64,000 nt of DNA from Batrachochytrium dendrobatidis JAM81 (Eukaryota > Chytridiomycota > Chytridiomycetes > Rhizophydiales): contig NW_006281099.1 in the NCBI RefSeq assembly GCF_000203795.2, forward strand, positions 1,863,774-1,927,773, given 5' to 3'. The stretch's first letter is position 1. Each line of letters begins with the position of its first letter. Shown here in pieces: positions 39,512 to 52,382 of this stretch. The position numbers and the translations under genes were made by a program. The notes under the pieces are model-generated. The model worked only from the letters and a program-made list of their open reading frames with translations, was not told where the DNA came from and did no database searches.

Positions 39512-42500
39512 ATGGGTGCTGCTCCTGAAATCCAAGTAAGCATAATTTTGATGGTTTAATTATCAAACTGGCATGAATTCGAAATGCATTGAATCCTGTT
39601 AACTTGCTGACATGTCAATGGCATGCAACTCACTATTGTTGTTCAACATATTCTACTCTAGGACATTAAACTGGCCGACCAGCATTTGGTAATATCAATT
39701 GGATTTTAAACAGAATCATTGAATTTGAAGGTGTTTTCCGATATGGATGGATGCCAGGGGTGAAGAGCATAAAGCATATTTGATGCTTATTCTTATGTCT
39801 GTATCTAGAGTCATGACATTTCATTTTTTTCAGACGTGAGGGATTATATGCGAGAGCGTGCCGATCTGGAGCGGGAGTGCAGCAAACGCCTCGAAGCCCT
39901 TGCAAAGAAATACGAAATACGAAGAGATAAACTAGATTCCAAACGCAGTAGTTTGTTGGTTTCTGTCGGTATTCCTTCTAATTCAGAGTCTGGCCCTTCT
40001 TCCGGATCTAACACAAATTTGGCAACGGGTGAACCCGTTTCGGAAATGGTAGTTCATGGCGATTCGGCAATTTCACTGATTGAATCCAGGTGCAAAGTAT
40101 ATCTTGCTTGACGTAGCCGATACGTTTAAATTCGAACAGATTGATCTCATACTTACTGACTGTATTGAATGCTCTTTTATTTCAAACTACCTAAATTTGA
40201 CTACTGTGTCTATGGCATGTGATACTTGCAAACTATTTGCTAGCAGTACAAGTCGATCTTGCTGGAGCTCAATTTTGCGCGAAACAACACAGTCGGCTAA
40301 ACGGCATGCATCTTTAGCCGACTCACTTCATAATGATATAGCTGAGCAGTTAAAGGCACTCGGCAATCGTAGAGATGAATCTAGAAAAAAGGTATACTAC
40401 ACTTTTCAGAGTTTCTAGCTAATGAATTTGAAGAGTATATTGAATTGACTCAACGAGTCAGCTGCTAAACTTCAATTAATAGCAAGCTTGACTAACCGCT
40501 GTAAATTTCCATACTTGTAGTATATCGTATTTTCCCAGCGACTGATTTTTGAGCGAGAAAAGATGGAAAACGAGATTGAAAAGGCTAAATACAAGTATTT
40601 TGAATCGTGCGATATGGTGGATAGCTCAAAAGCTAAACATGAACGTGGCATTGATGAAAAATCTAAAGAAAAGCTTAAACGTGCTTGGCATCAAGAAATC
40701 CTTGACATGAATAATGCAAAGGTTGGCAATCAGTAGACTTTCTATATTTATATTTAGACTAACTGATACTTGTTTGAATATATTGACAGAATCTCTATTT
40801 ACTTGCAATCAAGAGTGCAAATGCCGCCAAAGCAAAGCACTATGAGCAGGATATTCCTGAATTACTGGACGGTATGCGCGACTTGGGGCGATTGGTTGTG
40901 TTGAGTGTCAAGCAGATTTGGCAAAAGTACATGACACTGCGGGAAGAGACCACTGAGGCTTCTCTTTCGGATATACATGCAACTCAAAATGTCGTAGCCG
41001 CTATTAACCCTGTTTGTGACAGTAGAGTGTATGATGCAACTCGACAAAAGTCAATTCCAAGGCCACCCGACTTTGTATTTATGCCATGTAGTTTCTGGAT
41101 TGATGCGGTATGCTTATATTAATAATTTTGTCTATTTTAAATGCACGTTGGCATGAATTGATTAAATAGTGCTTAGAGCTACTAAGCTGACACATACTGG
41201 TGCTTTCTAATAACACTCAATGAACTTTAAAAATGCATTACTTGTAGGGCGAGATTGTTACCGACGAGTTCTGTGTGATATTTTTGCGAAATAAGTTGGC
41301 CAAGATCCGTCAGGAATTGACTGCAACTGACCATGACATTTCTGTAGAAAAAAAAGGGATTGCTGGCATGGAGAATTTATTGAAAGTATACACGGCCAAT
41401 CCTCAGCAAGGAAATGCTGACGATATTTACGAAAATTTGCTAGAATCCAATCGAGGATTGGTTCTGGTACATACTCTCAAATGTAAACTCGAAACACAGA
41501 TCAAGGCGATTGTTGATTCGGTTGGAGGTGAATACTGGAATTTTCGGATTATTTTTAATCAGCCTGTGCTAACTGCTATATTGTTTGAATTTTAGAATTT
41601 CCGTCAGGAAGCAAGGTGCATAATTTTAAAAATATCTCTTTTGCAATTCCAACACCATGTGACGTTTGCCAGCAAACAGTTTGGGGAGTTACCAAATCCG
41701 GCATCTCTTGTCGGGGTGAGATAAACTACAAACCAACCGCTATCTATATTGTGTTCTATCACTGACATTATTTTTTTGTGTTTATGCTTTTATATTGTTT
41801 ACTTTGTTCTACCTAGATTGGTAAGTGACATGTATAAACTATTGAAAAGTATAATGATCCAAGTGGTTTACTGACTATTGGTTCATATTTACTGTCAAAT
41901 TTAGCTCATTCAATGCACATTTAAAATGCGAACTCAAGATTTCGCCAACTTGTCCTGGAATCAAAGGTACTCCAAAGATTCGTCGTGTAATTTCGAGTCC
42001 CAGCAGGCCTGCTTCGTTGATGCCTCAGCAACTTTCCTCTGCAAAATCGTCGCCTATTTACTCTGCAACCCAAGCAACTCTCCCATTGTCATATACTCAT
42101 ACCAACACTGTGACTGCAAGTGCGCCAAACATTGCCACTGGGTTATCAACACGTAGTTCAGCCTATTCCAATCAAAGTAATTTGCGCTGATTAAACTCGT
42201 AATATTGATATATCTTTTACTAATATATGTACTAATTTTTTAGGCTCGCAAGATTTCCATCATTCTGAATCTAATCTCAAGACACAGGCTGGGTCAAGCC
42301 TCGAAACTACTATGATTGCTAATGTTATTCCAGCCAGAGTGCTTTACGATTACATTGCGAGTAGCTCAGACGAAATCTCGATCCATCGTGACGAAGTTGT
42401 TTCAGTAATACAAGATGGTATAAGAATATAGTCGATCAATTATTTGTGCAAAACATTCATGTTATAGCTATTGTTACACCTATTTTTAATCACTAATACG

Positions 42501-43338
42501 ATTGGATTGCATTGAAAATGGTAATAGACGATGGAAGTGGGTGGGCAACTGTATCTCGACACAATGTGCAAGGATTGGTTCCCGCCTCTTATATTGAAAT
42601 AATTTCAACTTGCAAAGTGCCCTCTGCAGGTGCTCAAACATCCACTAATTATCACCAACAAACAACTTCAACTAATAATTTGGAAAGCAGAATGGAAAAT
42701 ATTGGTATCACAGCACCAGTTCCGCCACCAACTCGACCTCTGTCAGTTTCTGGAATGTCTAAATCCAGCAATCAGAATCCTTTTGAAATGGAAGGATATG
42801 ACAATAGCAATCAAAGCGATGCCTATTCGATGCAGTCTCGTATGATCCCTTCCATCAAGTCAATAGTACGTACTTTTACCAATTTACTGTGCTAGAGCAC
42901 GTTATTTTGTCAATATTTGTTAGGATTCATGCAATTGAGTTATTTTACTAACATCAATTAATGGATGTTTATCAGCTGGTTCTATTCGACTACATCAAGA
43001 ATAGTCCCGATGAATTGACCATTTACTCTGGAGATACTGTCACCATACTTGAAGCAGGTATAAGCTATTCAAAGTGTACTGTCCTGATGTAGATTTTAAC
43101 TAATCCGCCACTGTTTTAATCTACAACCCATTAGATGATGGATCTGGTTGGACAATGGTAAGACACTTGGTTTAAACTATCTGTGCATTTTACGACTGTA
43201 GACAAGTGATAGTATGCCATCCCAAATGGATAAATTTATTCTTGGTCACTGATTTCAAATTTGAATTGAAAATAGGTTCAACTAGATAAATCCCAGGGAC
43301 TTGTTCCAACATCATATCTGCAACTCACATCGCAATAA
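39512..43338 (+). CDS. BZZ1: Bzz1-like F-BAR, C1 and double SH3 protein
   Basis: Membrane-bending adaptor that promotes actin assembly at endocytic sites. It starts MGAAPEIQ and is split by many introns. The F-BAR helices include RERADLERECSKRLEALAKK, HASLADSLHNDIAEQLKALG and MRDLGRLVVLSVKQIWQKYM. A C1 zinc domain follows (FAIPTPCDVCQQTVWGV, then FNAHLKCELKISPTCPGIKG). Two SH3 domains end the protein: VLYDYIASSSDEISIHRDEV and LVLFDYIKNSPDELTIYSGD, each closing with a GLVP(A/T)SY block. The order F-BAR, C1, SH3, SH3 is that of Bzz1. The final 14 bases overlap the end of CHK1 on the other strand. Confidence 0.88.
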
Positions 43339-45783
43339 TATCTGGAACAGCATTGTAAATGGCTTTGTAAAATCGCTTGAATTCAAGTGGATCACCCTGA
43401 ATAAATGCATATTCCAAATAAAAAATATTAAAAGTTTGATGAGCATTCACCACTCTCACAATAGTATATTAAGCATTCTTTACCTTGCTTTTACGAAATA
43501 GCACAATATGGCATTCGTCGGTAGCCCTTTGGATCGATATCTCTCCATGGAGCTGACACTTGCGTCTATCAACCGTGCTAAACACAATCTATATTTTAAA
43601 CAAGAGCAGAGCATAAGTACACACCATGCGAATAAGCCAGTTCAAAACTATATTGATTACTTTGAGAAGCTTTTGGTGGATTTTATATGGTACCAAAAAT
43701 TGTTGGAGTGTCTCGGATATCCTTGTAAATATAATCCCAGCATCTGAGCTACTGTAAAATCGTGTCATGCGATCGGATGGGAAAATGTTGACAATTTTCT
43801 TTTGGTGTATCTGGGACTAAACGTGAGCATAACAAGGTTTAGTTTGTTTACAAGAATTATAAAGTGCCGACATTGCATCTACATACCGCAGTGTCTGTAA
43901 ATCGATTCAATGCTGGAGTAGGACTTTGGGATATGCCCATTCGCAATGGCTGAGAAAACGAGTTAATTCCTCCTGCAATATATTTAAATGAATCCAGAAA
44001 ATCTGGAGAGTCGCCATCTACACGCATGTCCATAGGCTGCGAAAATGCGATCGCTCTAATTCGCAAAGTGTAAATTGTAATTAGTGAGCCGGTATTGATT
44101 TGAGATACAGTTTCAAACTTACGATAGTTGAGTTGTTTCAAGCATTTCTGCACTTGAAATGCCAAGCTTTTCTCGAAGTCTTTTTGCCAAAGCCGTTGGA
44201 TTATTGCAACGGCCTATGATGGATTGCGTCAGTTGCAGAGTGATTAATGACAACTGTTTGTAGATGACCACTCAATGACAAAAATACATTTAATGACCTA
44301 CCATCTGTCAATAAAATATTTTCCCTGAATTTGTATTCAAAAATCATGTTAGAAATCACAAGATGGAATATTAAAAAATACTATGCATAACGGCAATACT
44401 TTTCAAACCAGCTGTTGTGTTGGATATGCTCAAGCGTATATCGTTTTTGTGGATCAATTGTTAACAATCCACATATCAACTCTAGCGAGATTTTAAAAGT
44501 TAGATTCTATTGGCATGAATGTTGTAAAAATATACAATTGATACCTAAAACCTCGCTTGAAAAGGAGTTCCAAGGAGAGTAATCAAGATCATGAGGATAC
44601 TGTTGATAATATAATTTAAACTCTGGATCTTTAAAAGTGGGCTCGCCCCATGGGGTATCTGCAGTAAGAATGTGTAGATCATAATTTATCAGTAAAATGA
44701 AGTCATCCCAGTTGCATACCATTTAATAATCCACACCAAACCAATGCTTACTTCCTGCTAGTAGTACATAGAGAATAATCCCAGATGACCAAATGTCAAC
44801 TTGAGCACCGTCATATTTCATGGCATGAATCTCTGGGGCGACATATGGAGGCGTGCCGCACGGAGTCGTTAGTGTTCGGATGATATTTTTATGTTTAAAT
44901 ACAGTTGCTAAACCAAAATCTGATATTTTCAAGTTTCCTATCATTTAAAAGCATCATCATAAATATAGATGAATAAACGCAAATGCGATCAAGACAAATG
45001 CGCTCCAACATATTTACCTAAATCATCCAAGAGCATATTCTTGAGTTAAATCAACTGCAATTAGCTTTATGAAACCAGCTAGTCATACAGTATATCCACT
45101 ATACGGCACACACATACTTCTGGTTTAAGATCGCGGTGGGATATTCCTCTAGTGTGCAAGTAATCCATGCCAGAAACAAGCTGATGAAAATATAAATGAG
45201 CCAAATCTTCATCAATTCCAACATCCGGCTCTAAATATAGTATAAATAGAGTCACACTGGTCAGCACTCTGCGTATCTATAACGTACCATTTTTCAACAT
45301 GAAGATTTCAATTTGGGTTGGGTATCTCACGGATCAAATCAAATAGCTCTCCGGATGCAGCGTATTCCATGGCCAAATACACAAACGCATCATCCTCTCC
45401 AGTGGCAAATAGTTTGATGATGTTTTCATGCGAAACTGCTTCGTGAATCTTGACTTCTTTGCGAAGCATCATTAGATTGGCAGGTGCTCCAGTAGGTAGG
45501 AATTTGCTAGCGATCTTGACTGCAGCCAAGCTCATATCACTAGATTTAACAGCAAGACGAACCCTAAAGACCCAACAATACGAAATGGCATTTGTATCCA
45601 ATGGATCGACACTAGAAATTAGCAAGCGGACATCATTTGAAGCCAAGCCATTGTTGATTACAAGCAGAAAATCATGTACGAAAAAGGCACACAATTCATG
45701 ATAAATACATGCCTTCCCTGGGCACCCTCTCCAATAATATCTCCCAATTCATATCCCAGAATACTGTAGGGCTCAGATATCAT
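43325..45783 (-). CDS. CHK1: Checkpoint kinase Chk1
   Basis: Ser/Thr kinase that halts the cell cycle after DNA damage or replication stress. The P-loop is [20 protein letters not shown], the catalytic lysine is in [11 protein letters not shown], the HRD block is [13 protein letters not shown] is [12 protein letters not shown], and the activation segment is [14 protein letters not shown]. The C-terminus splices to [14 protein letters not shown], then [20 protein letters not shown] and [17 protein letters not shown], matching the Chk1 KA1-like regulatory domain. The final exon is 43325-43396. The first intron (45563-45712) must use a GC donor to keep the P-loop in frame. The gene is divergent from ZSWIM2. 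Confidence 0.92.
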
Positions 45784-46037
45784 CCAAACGGCAACTTGAT
45801 GTAAGGAAAGCTTTGAAATCGCAAACTGCAGTTTACATGATCCAACTGATCGTGCTCGATCACAAGGTTCTTGACTGATTCTACTGGCTGAAGCTTGATG
45901 TAGATTCACTAGTGTTTACAAGCCTGTTATATTCAAAAATATTTGCCAAAAACCAATGCATTTTAAAATGAATCGATATGAATTAGATTCAGGAATCGTA
46001 AAAGCATTTTCCACCCTTCATTGATATTTCGCTGCTA

Positions 46038-48733
46038 ATGTCTAGACTCGCATCACTACGCAAGAAATGTCCCGATAACATCAAGGAACGCATTCTTAAA
46101 GCACAGCAGCTGCAGTTTTTTGTTTTGCAAGAGCTAGGCCCAATGGCATTTGTTCTTAGCGATAATGGATCTAGTAAACGGCCAGCAGCCCAGCTTGTTC
46201 TGCCAGACGCGATAGATAATGATGGTGTTCATACTACAGACAGCGGTTTGCAAACCGATATTTCATGTCCAATAAAAACTGAAAATGCCTTGTCTCTGCA
46301 AGTACCAGACTCGTCAGTTACTTTTAAAAAGTTCAAGGTTGCTTTGGGATTTTCTCAAAAATGTTCGTGCAGTCAGCATATGCTAGGAAACGACCTTTGT
46401 GTGCATATTGTAAGAAAATCACATGCCTTGAACATATATAAACTAAATTCATCTTTTTTACAATCATATTTAAACTAACTGACCCAGAAAAGCTGTGGGT
46501 GATGCTTAAAATATTTCACATTGACCCAGACTGTGACATGATTTATCAAACGTCACTGACTGAGCGTGAAATCAGCGAAATGCTTCAAAATCGAAAGAAT
46601 TTCATTTCATTGCGTCAGACATCAATTAAAACCATAAAGGATAAAAAGATGGCTTGCTCAGATGGAGCAAGCGAGGCTTTTTCAAACCTATCTTTAAAGC
46701 CCAAGGAATTGGAGCCACGACCTATTGAGCCTCATGATGTATGTGCCATTTGTCAGGAAGAATTACTCAGTCCAGCAACCCCACTAGCACATTGTAGATT
46801 TTCGTGCGGAAATAGCATTCATGTCAAATGCATGAAAATACTAATGGATCATCAAACAAAGGCACTTGGTATGGAGAAAATGGAATGTCCGGTAAGAGCG
46901 TGGGCTTGATCGTATTAAAACTGTATTGATCGGTTCTGCGCGACTGACAGCTTCAAGCGTGTTTAGCTTTGTAGAGGCAACTTTGGGCTTATTGAAGACC
47001 TCAAAGCAATCTTTTGCTCAACAAATGACAAGTTTGGGATTAGAAACCGACACAGGGCTGGAAAAGATTCAAGTTCATATATACATCATGGATCGTGCTG
47101 TAAAGAATGCAGCATATCACCAATATCTGGAAATCTTCATTTGTAAGTGATTTGTGAGCAATGTATGGATCCTCTATACAAGTTTCGCTTTTTGATCCAG
47201 TAATTAGCAATCACTAAAACATGATGTGTTGCTTAGGTGTACCATGTGTAGTGTAAGTGATTAGAATACACAGTTATATGAGATACTTTATTTTAGTATG
47301 AAATCTTGTCAAACTTGACACTTGTTTAAACATAGGATGTTCAACTTTGCGACAAGTGTTTCAAAACAGGCGCTCACAGGCAAGTGTGGTTAGAATCAAA
47401 CTTCAGCTATATATCAATACTAAGCATGTCCACTAACCCGGTGTCAATTCACATAGCCAACATGCATTTAAACATAAAGCTAGTAAAATTAGCAAGTTGT
47501 TTCAATCAGAACGAGTTGTCGCGCCTATCCTTCCATCTAATATTGTTGCATCGTTAGAGCAACGTGAACTGGTAGAAAAAGATTACGAAATTCTATTGAT
47601 ATTGGATAAGCCTCAGCAACAGGGGTCTATTCCTTTACATATTATCAACTCGTTTCCATTGATTCAAATCAAAGGACCAAAAGATAAGGAGCGAGTAAGA
47701 CTTGGAGAAGGAGCCGATGGAATGTGTGGTGTGTGTCAAGTTAAAATTGGATATGGCGAGCTTGTTCGACAAATCTCGTGTGGTCATGGATTTCATCAGC
47801 CCTGCATAGGTATGTTTACTTTCTACAATCACTTGCGGGAGATTTTGACACTAGATTAATTTCAACCCTCATACTGTCAATATATTTTTAGATCGATGGT
47901 TACTGCATCAGAGAACTGTATGTCCTAAATGTGGACTAGCTGCATATTACAATGTATCGAAAAGTGAAGAAAGGTTGGATGAAATGAGCCTAAAGCCAGA
48001 TACAAGTGCACCAATATACAAAAGTGCCTTGTATGGTGCAAATGCTACGAATTCTTTAAAACCTACACGAAAATATCTTTCTGGAACAAAAAAATGCTCT
48101 AGAGGACTTTTAAGCATGAATACAAACAATCGAATGACTGTTTTACGCGACTCGGAGCATTCTGTAGGAGACTCTGATCTTAACTTGATGATCCTTGGAT
48201 CCAATACAACCCACTCTGATAACAATAGTGTTAGATCTGTATCAATTCATCAGCTTGTACCAAAAGCGAATACAAAAATAAGTTTCAAGACACAGACTAT
48301 ATCAGCTAAAATGGACATCAGACAAACGAAAGCCAATACAGGCGATACTGCAAAAATCCAGCCCTTGTTGTCCATTACAAACGCAGCACCCACTCTCATT
48401 GTTGAAAGACATGCTAAAATTGAACTTGATCAACCGTCAATCTCAAAACCGGTCATTAGAAAAGCGCCGAAATTGTCAGAGGGTTCTTTTTTAGCCAATC
48501 TGCAGTCCCTGAGTGTCAATGGATCTCTGTATGGGTATGCCCAAGCTGCAGAACCTTTATATCCTAAACATTCAAACTCAAGTGCAAGTCAATCTATAGC
48601 TAATCCTGGTTTGCCAAGTTCTCCTGGTCAGCGCATTTTAGGGCCAAAAAGACGAAATATTCGCACATTTGAAATGCCAAGACTTACAAATCTTGATGTT
48701 CATGCCCAGTCACTACACCTTATTCCAAAATAA
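46038..48733 (+). CDS. ZSWIM2: ZSWIM2-like E3 ubiquitin ligase (SWIM, RING, ZZ, RING)
   Basis: Predicted ubiquitin ligase; animal ZSWIM2 is largely testis-specific. The start is MSRLASLRKKCPDNIKERIL. The SWIM finger is KCSCSQHMLGNDLCVHIV, followed by VMLKIFHIDPDCDMIYQTSL. RING 1 is CAICQEELLSPATPLAHCRF with SCGNSIHVKCM. Short exons around 47330-47480 encode a ZZ-type segment (VQLCDKCFKTGAH). RING 2 is CGVCQVKIGYGELVRQISCG, then HGFHQPCIDRWLLHQ and CPKCG. The last 250 residues are Ser/Thr/Asn-rich without a domain. The domain order is the family's. Exon edges between 46900 and 47480 are approximate. Confidence 0.85.
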
Positions 48734-48894
48734 GTGCTAAACCTTAATTTAATGTATATGCTACTCTATGATTTTTATAATTAATGGTATGCTCCATTTT
48801 AGTTCAAATAAACTAATACCTCAATTTTTTGAAATATCTCAAGCAGCAACTGTTTAAAGTCTCGGCTATGTATTTGATAAAAAACTGAAATATG

Positions 48895-51800
48895 TTATAT
48901 AACTGGGGAATTTTCCAAAAGAGCTTGAATAGTGTCCGAGTTGCAGAATCTTGAGTAGGAGTCTTTGGCCATTAGTGCAAACACATGCTCGCATGCATCA
49001 TCAAAGCAATCAAACGGAATTTTTGTTGGTGGGGGACTGTCCTTTGGTTCAAAAATGGCGGAAATGGCCAATCGGGTATTAGAATTAATGTTAAGTTCGT
49101 TTGGTGAACCTACTTTGATGAATTGAAGGTAAGTGAGTATGGCGCGGTCGCTGAATTCTTTGTTGGATGCTGCCTCGCCCATGCCGCGGCATTTCAGATA
49201 AAAATGCAAGTTTTCCTAAAATAGTTGTGCATTTTATTCACATCAAATTATAAATGCATTTTCTAAACAGTGAATGACCGTTATAAAGGTAGTAGCGTTA
49301 GAAGCACCACTAATACATACCTGTGAAAACTCTTTTGCTAGAAAATCGTTAAAGTATTTTAAGCCTAAAGGATCGTTTAGTAAATTCTCCAAAGAGTAAC
49401 ACCACAAGACTACATCACATCGTCTAGGGGTGGTGCGCACCACATCCCATAATAATGGATCGTCTTGAATCCATGGGTTAGAACACGCGCTAAGCATAGC
49501 ATCAACTGCTTTAAAAATATTGCATCGATGTACAATACTTTTACAAGTCTCGGAGATTTTGAGTCTGTTTTGAGTGACTGATACTTGAAGCTGTTCCAGT
49601 TTTCTTTCGAGAAATTTAAGTTGTTCTTTTTCTGTCAATGAATCCTATATATTTTTCATCAATTATTAATACCAGTCACGCAAAGTCAAATGCTTCAATA
49701 ATTCTACAAGGTTGAAAAGAAATAAAACTTGCGCAATATTCAGTCTCGGTGTATCTATCAGTCTTGTGTTCAGCATCTTTTGATTCGTCTGAAAACATTT
49801 TTGGTACGCCAGGAGTCTAGATTATAAAGCGTAAACATTCAAAAGTAAGTCTGACGCAAATTGAGACTTTGAACCATCAAATTCAACGCAATCAAATATT
49901 TACTGCAGATCTGTGAAGTCTCCAAAATGCAGCTTCTTGAACTCTGAACATCCTTCGATCACCCGCCTTCATGCCTTTCTCATGCCTAAGTTTAACATCA
50001 AAATATAGTCAGTTTAAATATAATGCAATCTAGCTTTGGAAATGATACACTGGATCATTGAAGCTTTAAGCAGTGGCTTGAGCAACTTACTTGAGCTCAA
50101 ATAAGGCTTTGCCCTCCATTTCATACCACACAGTATGGTACGATTTCCTGAGTATATCCAATCTTTCCTCTTCGTAAAACTTTAATATATCTCTAATATT
50201 GTTGCGTAATCCTCTTTTGAGCAAATTGACTGTATAGTCTATTGTTTACAAAACAGTCAGTACATTCAAGCAACCATCACTTGGGTTTAGTATAGTGCGT
50301 TAAAGCATATTCAGAAATGCCTCGATACTAAATCTACAGCCATATTTACCATAATCATTAGGTAAACCACCACGCGTAGGCCAAAATGCTGGATGCTAGG
50401 CTCGACAATAAATAAGCGTCAGTCTCCACTTGAACAAGTTTAAAACTATCCAACACATGCTGCATACCTGAATAACGTATTGAGATGCATAAGCATCGAA
50501 TTTTTCAACGTGTTCGGTGGATATCAAATATCCACAATCCATCAGTTCTTGTGCAAATTTCAGTGCTTCCTCTTTGACCAAAAATCTGCAGTTGGCAACA
50601 AGCCAGTCAAATATATCAGATCCGGCGAAACTCATTGTATATTTTGAAATAGATAGCATTTTCTTTTTTTGTTGGATGCCCAGGACTGGATGGGATATTT
50701 TAGCAAGCACTGGTTTTTCACAAAGTATAGGCAATTGACAATTGTTGTTAAAACGGCATGCACGTATAGTTCAACGACTTTTACAAAGCCTGTATGGTCA
50801 GTGTTGATCATTTAATCACGTACCTGTTTCTAACATCTCCATCCGCTTTTGTTTTATTGCACTCCATGTGTCTCTTATTTTGGATTGGCCCAAAATATCC
50901 ATTTCGGGTATCAGCTTTTGTGTTTCTGCCAGATATTTCGAGTCAAAAATATCCATGTTCAACTCGGGATTACTCAATACCAATGTAGGCTGACTGGCAC
51001 TTTGAGTTATGGAATTGCTATTTGAAGGTTTATGGCGACCAATCTGTGTTGGAGTAAATTTCCCAGATGGACTGGTGTTTAATCCACTCAGTGAGGATGC
51101 CATGGAACTTTCACGCTTACGAGATTTGGCGTTTAGTGGTGTTCCTTGGCCAGATGAATCGTTTGAAGCAGTGTACAGAATGGGTATAGAGCCAGTCAAG
51201 CATTCATTTCGTAACGGAAGACCAATGTCTTGAACGTTCGAATCTAGGTTTGCATTGAATATATGGCATTGTTAAAGTCGTGTCAGTGTCCAGAAAATAC
51301 AATACGAATCATTAGAATCTATGTTAGTACTGAAACTAGGGAAATAACGCCAGTTGATAACAATGCGTCTAAAAAGACCTGATGGCACATGCCATGTGGC
51401 TATGCTGGCTATGTATATGGATTTAGTAAAGATGCATGTGGAGCGGAGCAAATTAGACAAGGGTCAAGATATTAACAAATAGCCATTGTATAGCCGAGCT
51501 AACTGTGGCCAGCTCTAACATGGCCATTTCTTTTTAAAGATAAGCCGAGTACTTGTTTTTTGTAATATATTACAACATGGGAACTGGATTATATTTGGCT
51601 ATAAAAATAGTCGAATCAAGGCATATCAAGAATGAAATCACGTACCAGTCGCGACACTTGAATCTGAGCCATTGGGGGTATTATAGGTACTGCTAGCAGC
51701 GCTAATGCCTTCTCCAGCACCTTTTAAAACGCCCATTAGCATGCTCGACTGTTTTGTTACTGTATACATGCGGCGAAGCTCTCCAGGAGACGAAAGTCCT

Positions 51801-51958
51801 GAGCGGTTGCCTGGTTTAACCCCTAGCATTGACCTTATAGCTGATGGGTCAGCACCTTTAGTTTGAGTTGAATTTCGCGAAACAGTAGAGGATGTAATAC
51901 TTTCAGTTAATGTTTCTTCTGTGTCATTCATACGAACGCATGGGATAGTGCTGTCCAT
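48895..51958 (-). CDS. R7-type RGS protein (DEP, DHEX, GGL-like, RGS)
   Basis: GTPase-activating protein for G-alpha subunits. After a Ser/Thr-rich N-terminus (MDSTIPCVRMNDTEETLTES) comes a DEP domain: SFAGSDIFDWLVANCRFLVK, then FAQELMDCGYLISTEHVEKF. A helical segment follows (NIRDILKFYEEERLDILRKS, with VWYEMEGKALFELK) in the place of DHEX. LERKLEQLQVSVTQNRLKIS leads into SNPWIQDDPLLWDVV, the linker typical of R7 RGS proteins after GGL. The RGS box starts SLENLLNDPLGLKYFNDFLA and includes GSPNELNINSNTRLAIS and HVFALMAKDSYSRF. Several introns split it. R7 proteins pair with G-beta-5 in animals. Confidence 0.85.
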
Positions 51959-52382
51959 TGGTGAATGAAGGTGTTTCCGCGTATGTGTTATGCTGATATA
52001 AAAAGGTATATATGGCCTATTGTGGATCTATTATAGCAAACACACCGGCTGAGTTGTTTGAGCAAAGGAGTGTTGAAACTAGATCCGTAAAAATGAAATT
52101 TGACAGATGTTTGTTGAAACATACCTGCCAAGTATGCGCTCAAATTCATGAACAGCTTTATCTAATCAAAAATTGGCCAATTGGCCAATTGTCCATCTGC
52201 TTGCTTTATATCCTGGCGTTCTATTGCCATTCAACTACAGTGCCAAACCATGTTTGAAAAGCTAGATATACTACTAGGTGATATAGCTAGACCAAAATAA
52301 AACACGCAAACCTGCCATGCAAATCAGTTCATATATTCTCAATACTAACATGCCAGACTCAAACAGAATCATATCAAATGGT
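51959..52382. other. Intergenic region between RGS and U1A/U2B''-like genes
   Basis: These 424 bases lie upstream of the RGS start and downstream of the snRNP gene's stop, both on the minus strand. A 246-base open frame on the plus strand (52012-52257) shows no family character, and I do not call it. Confidence 0.5.

Noticed and set aside
52012..52257. Plus-strand open frame of 81 codons
   Set aside because: Intergenic AT-rich DNA with no conserved-looking segment.
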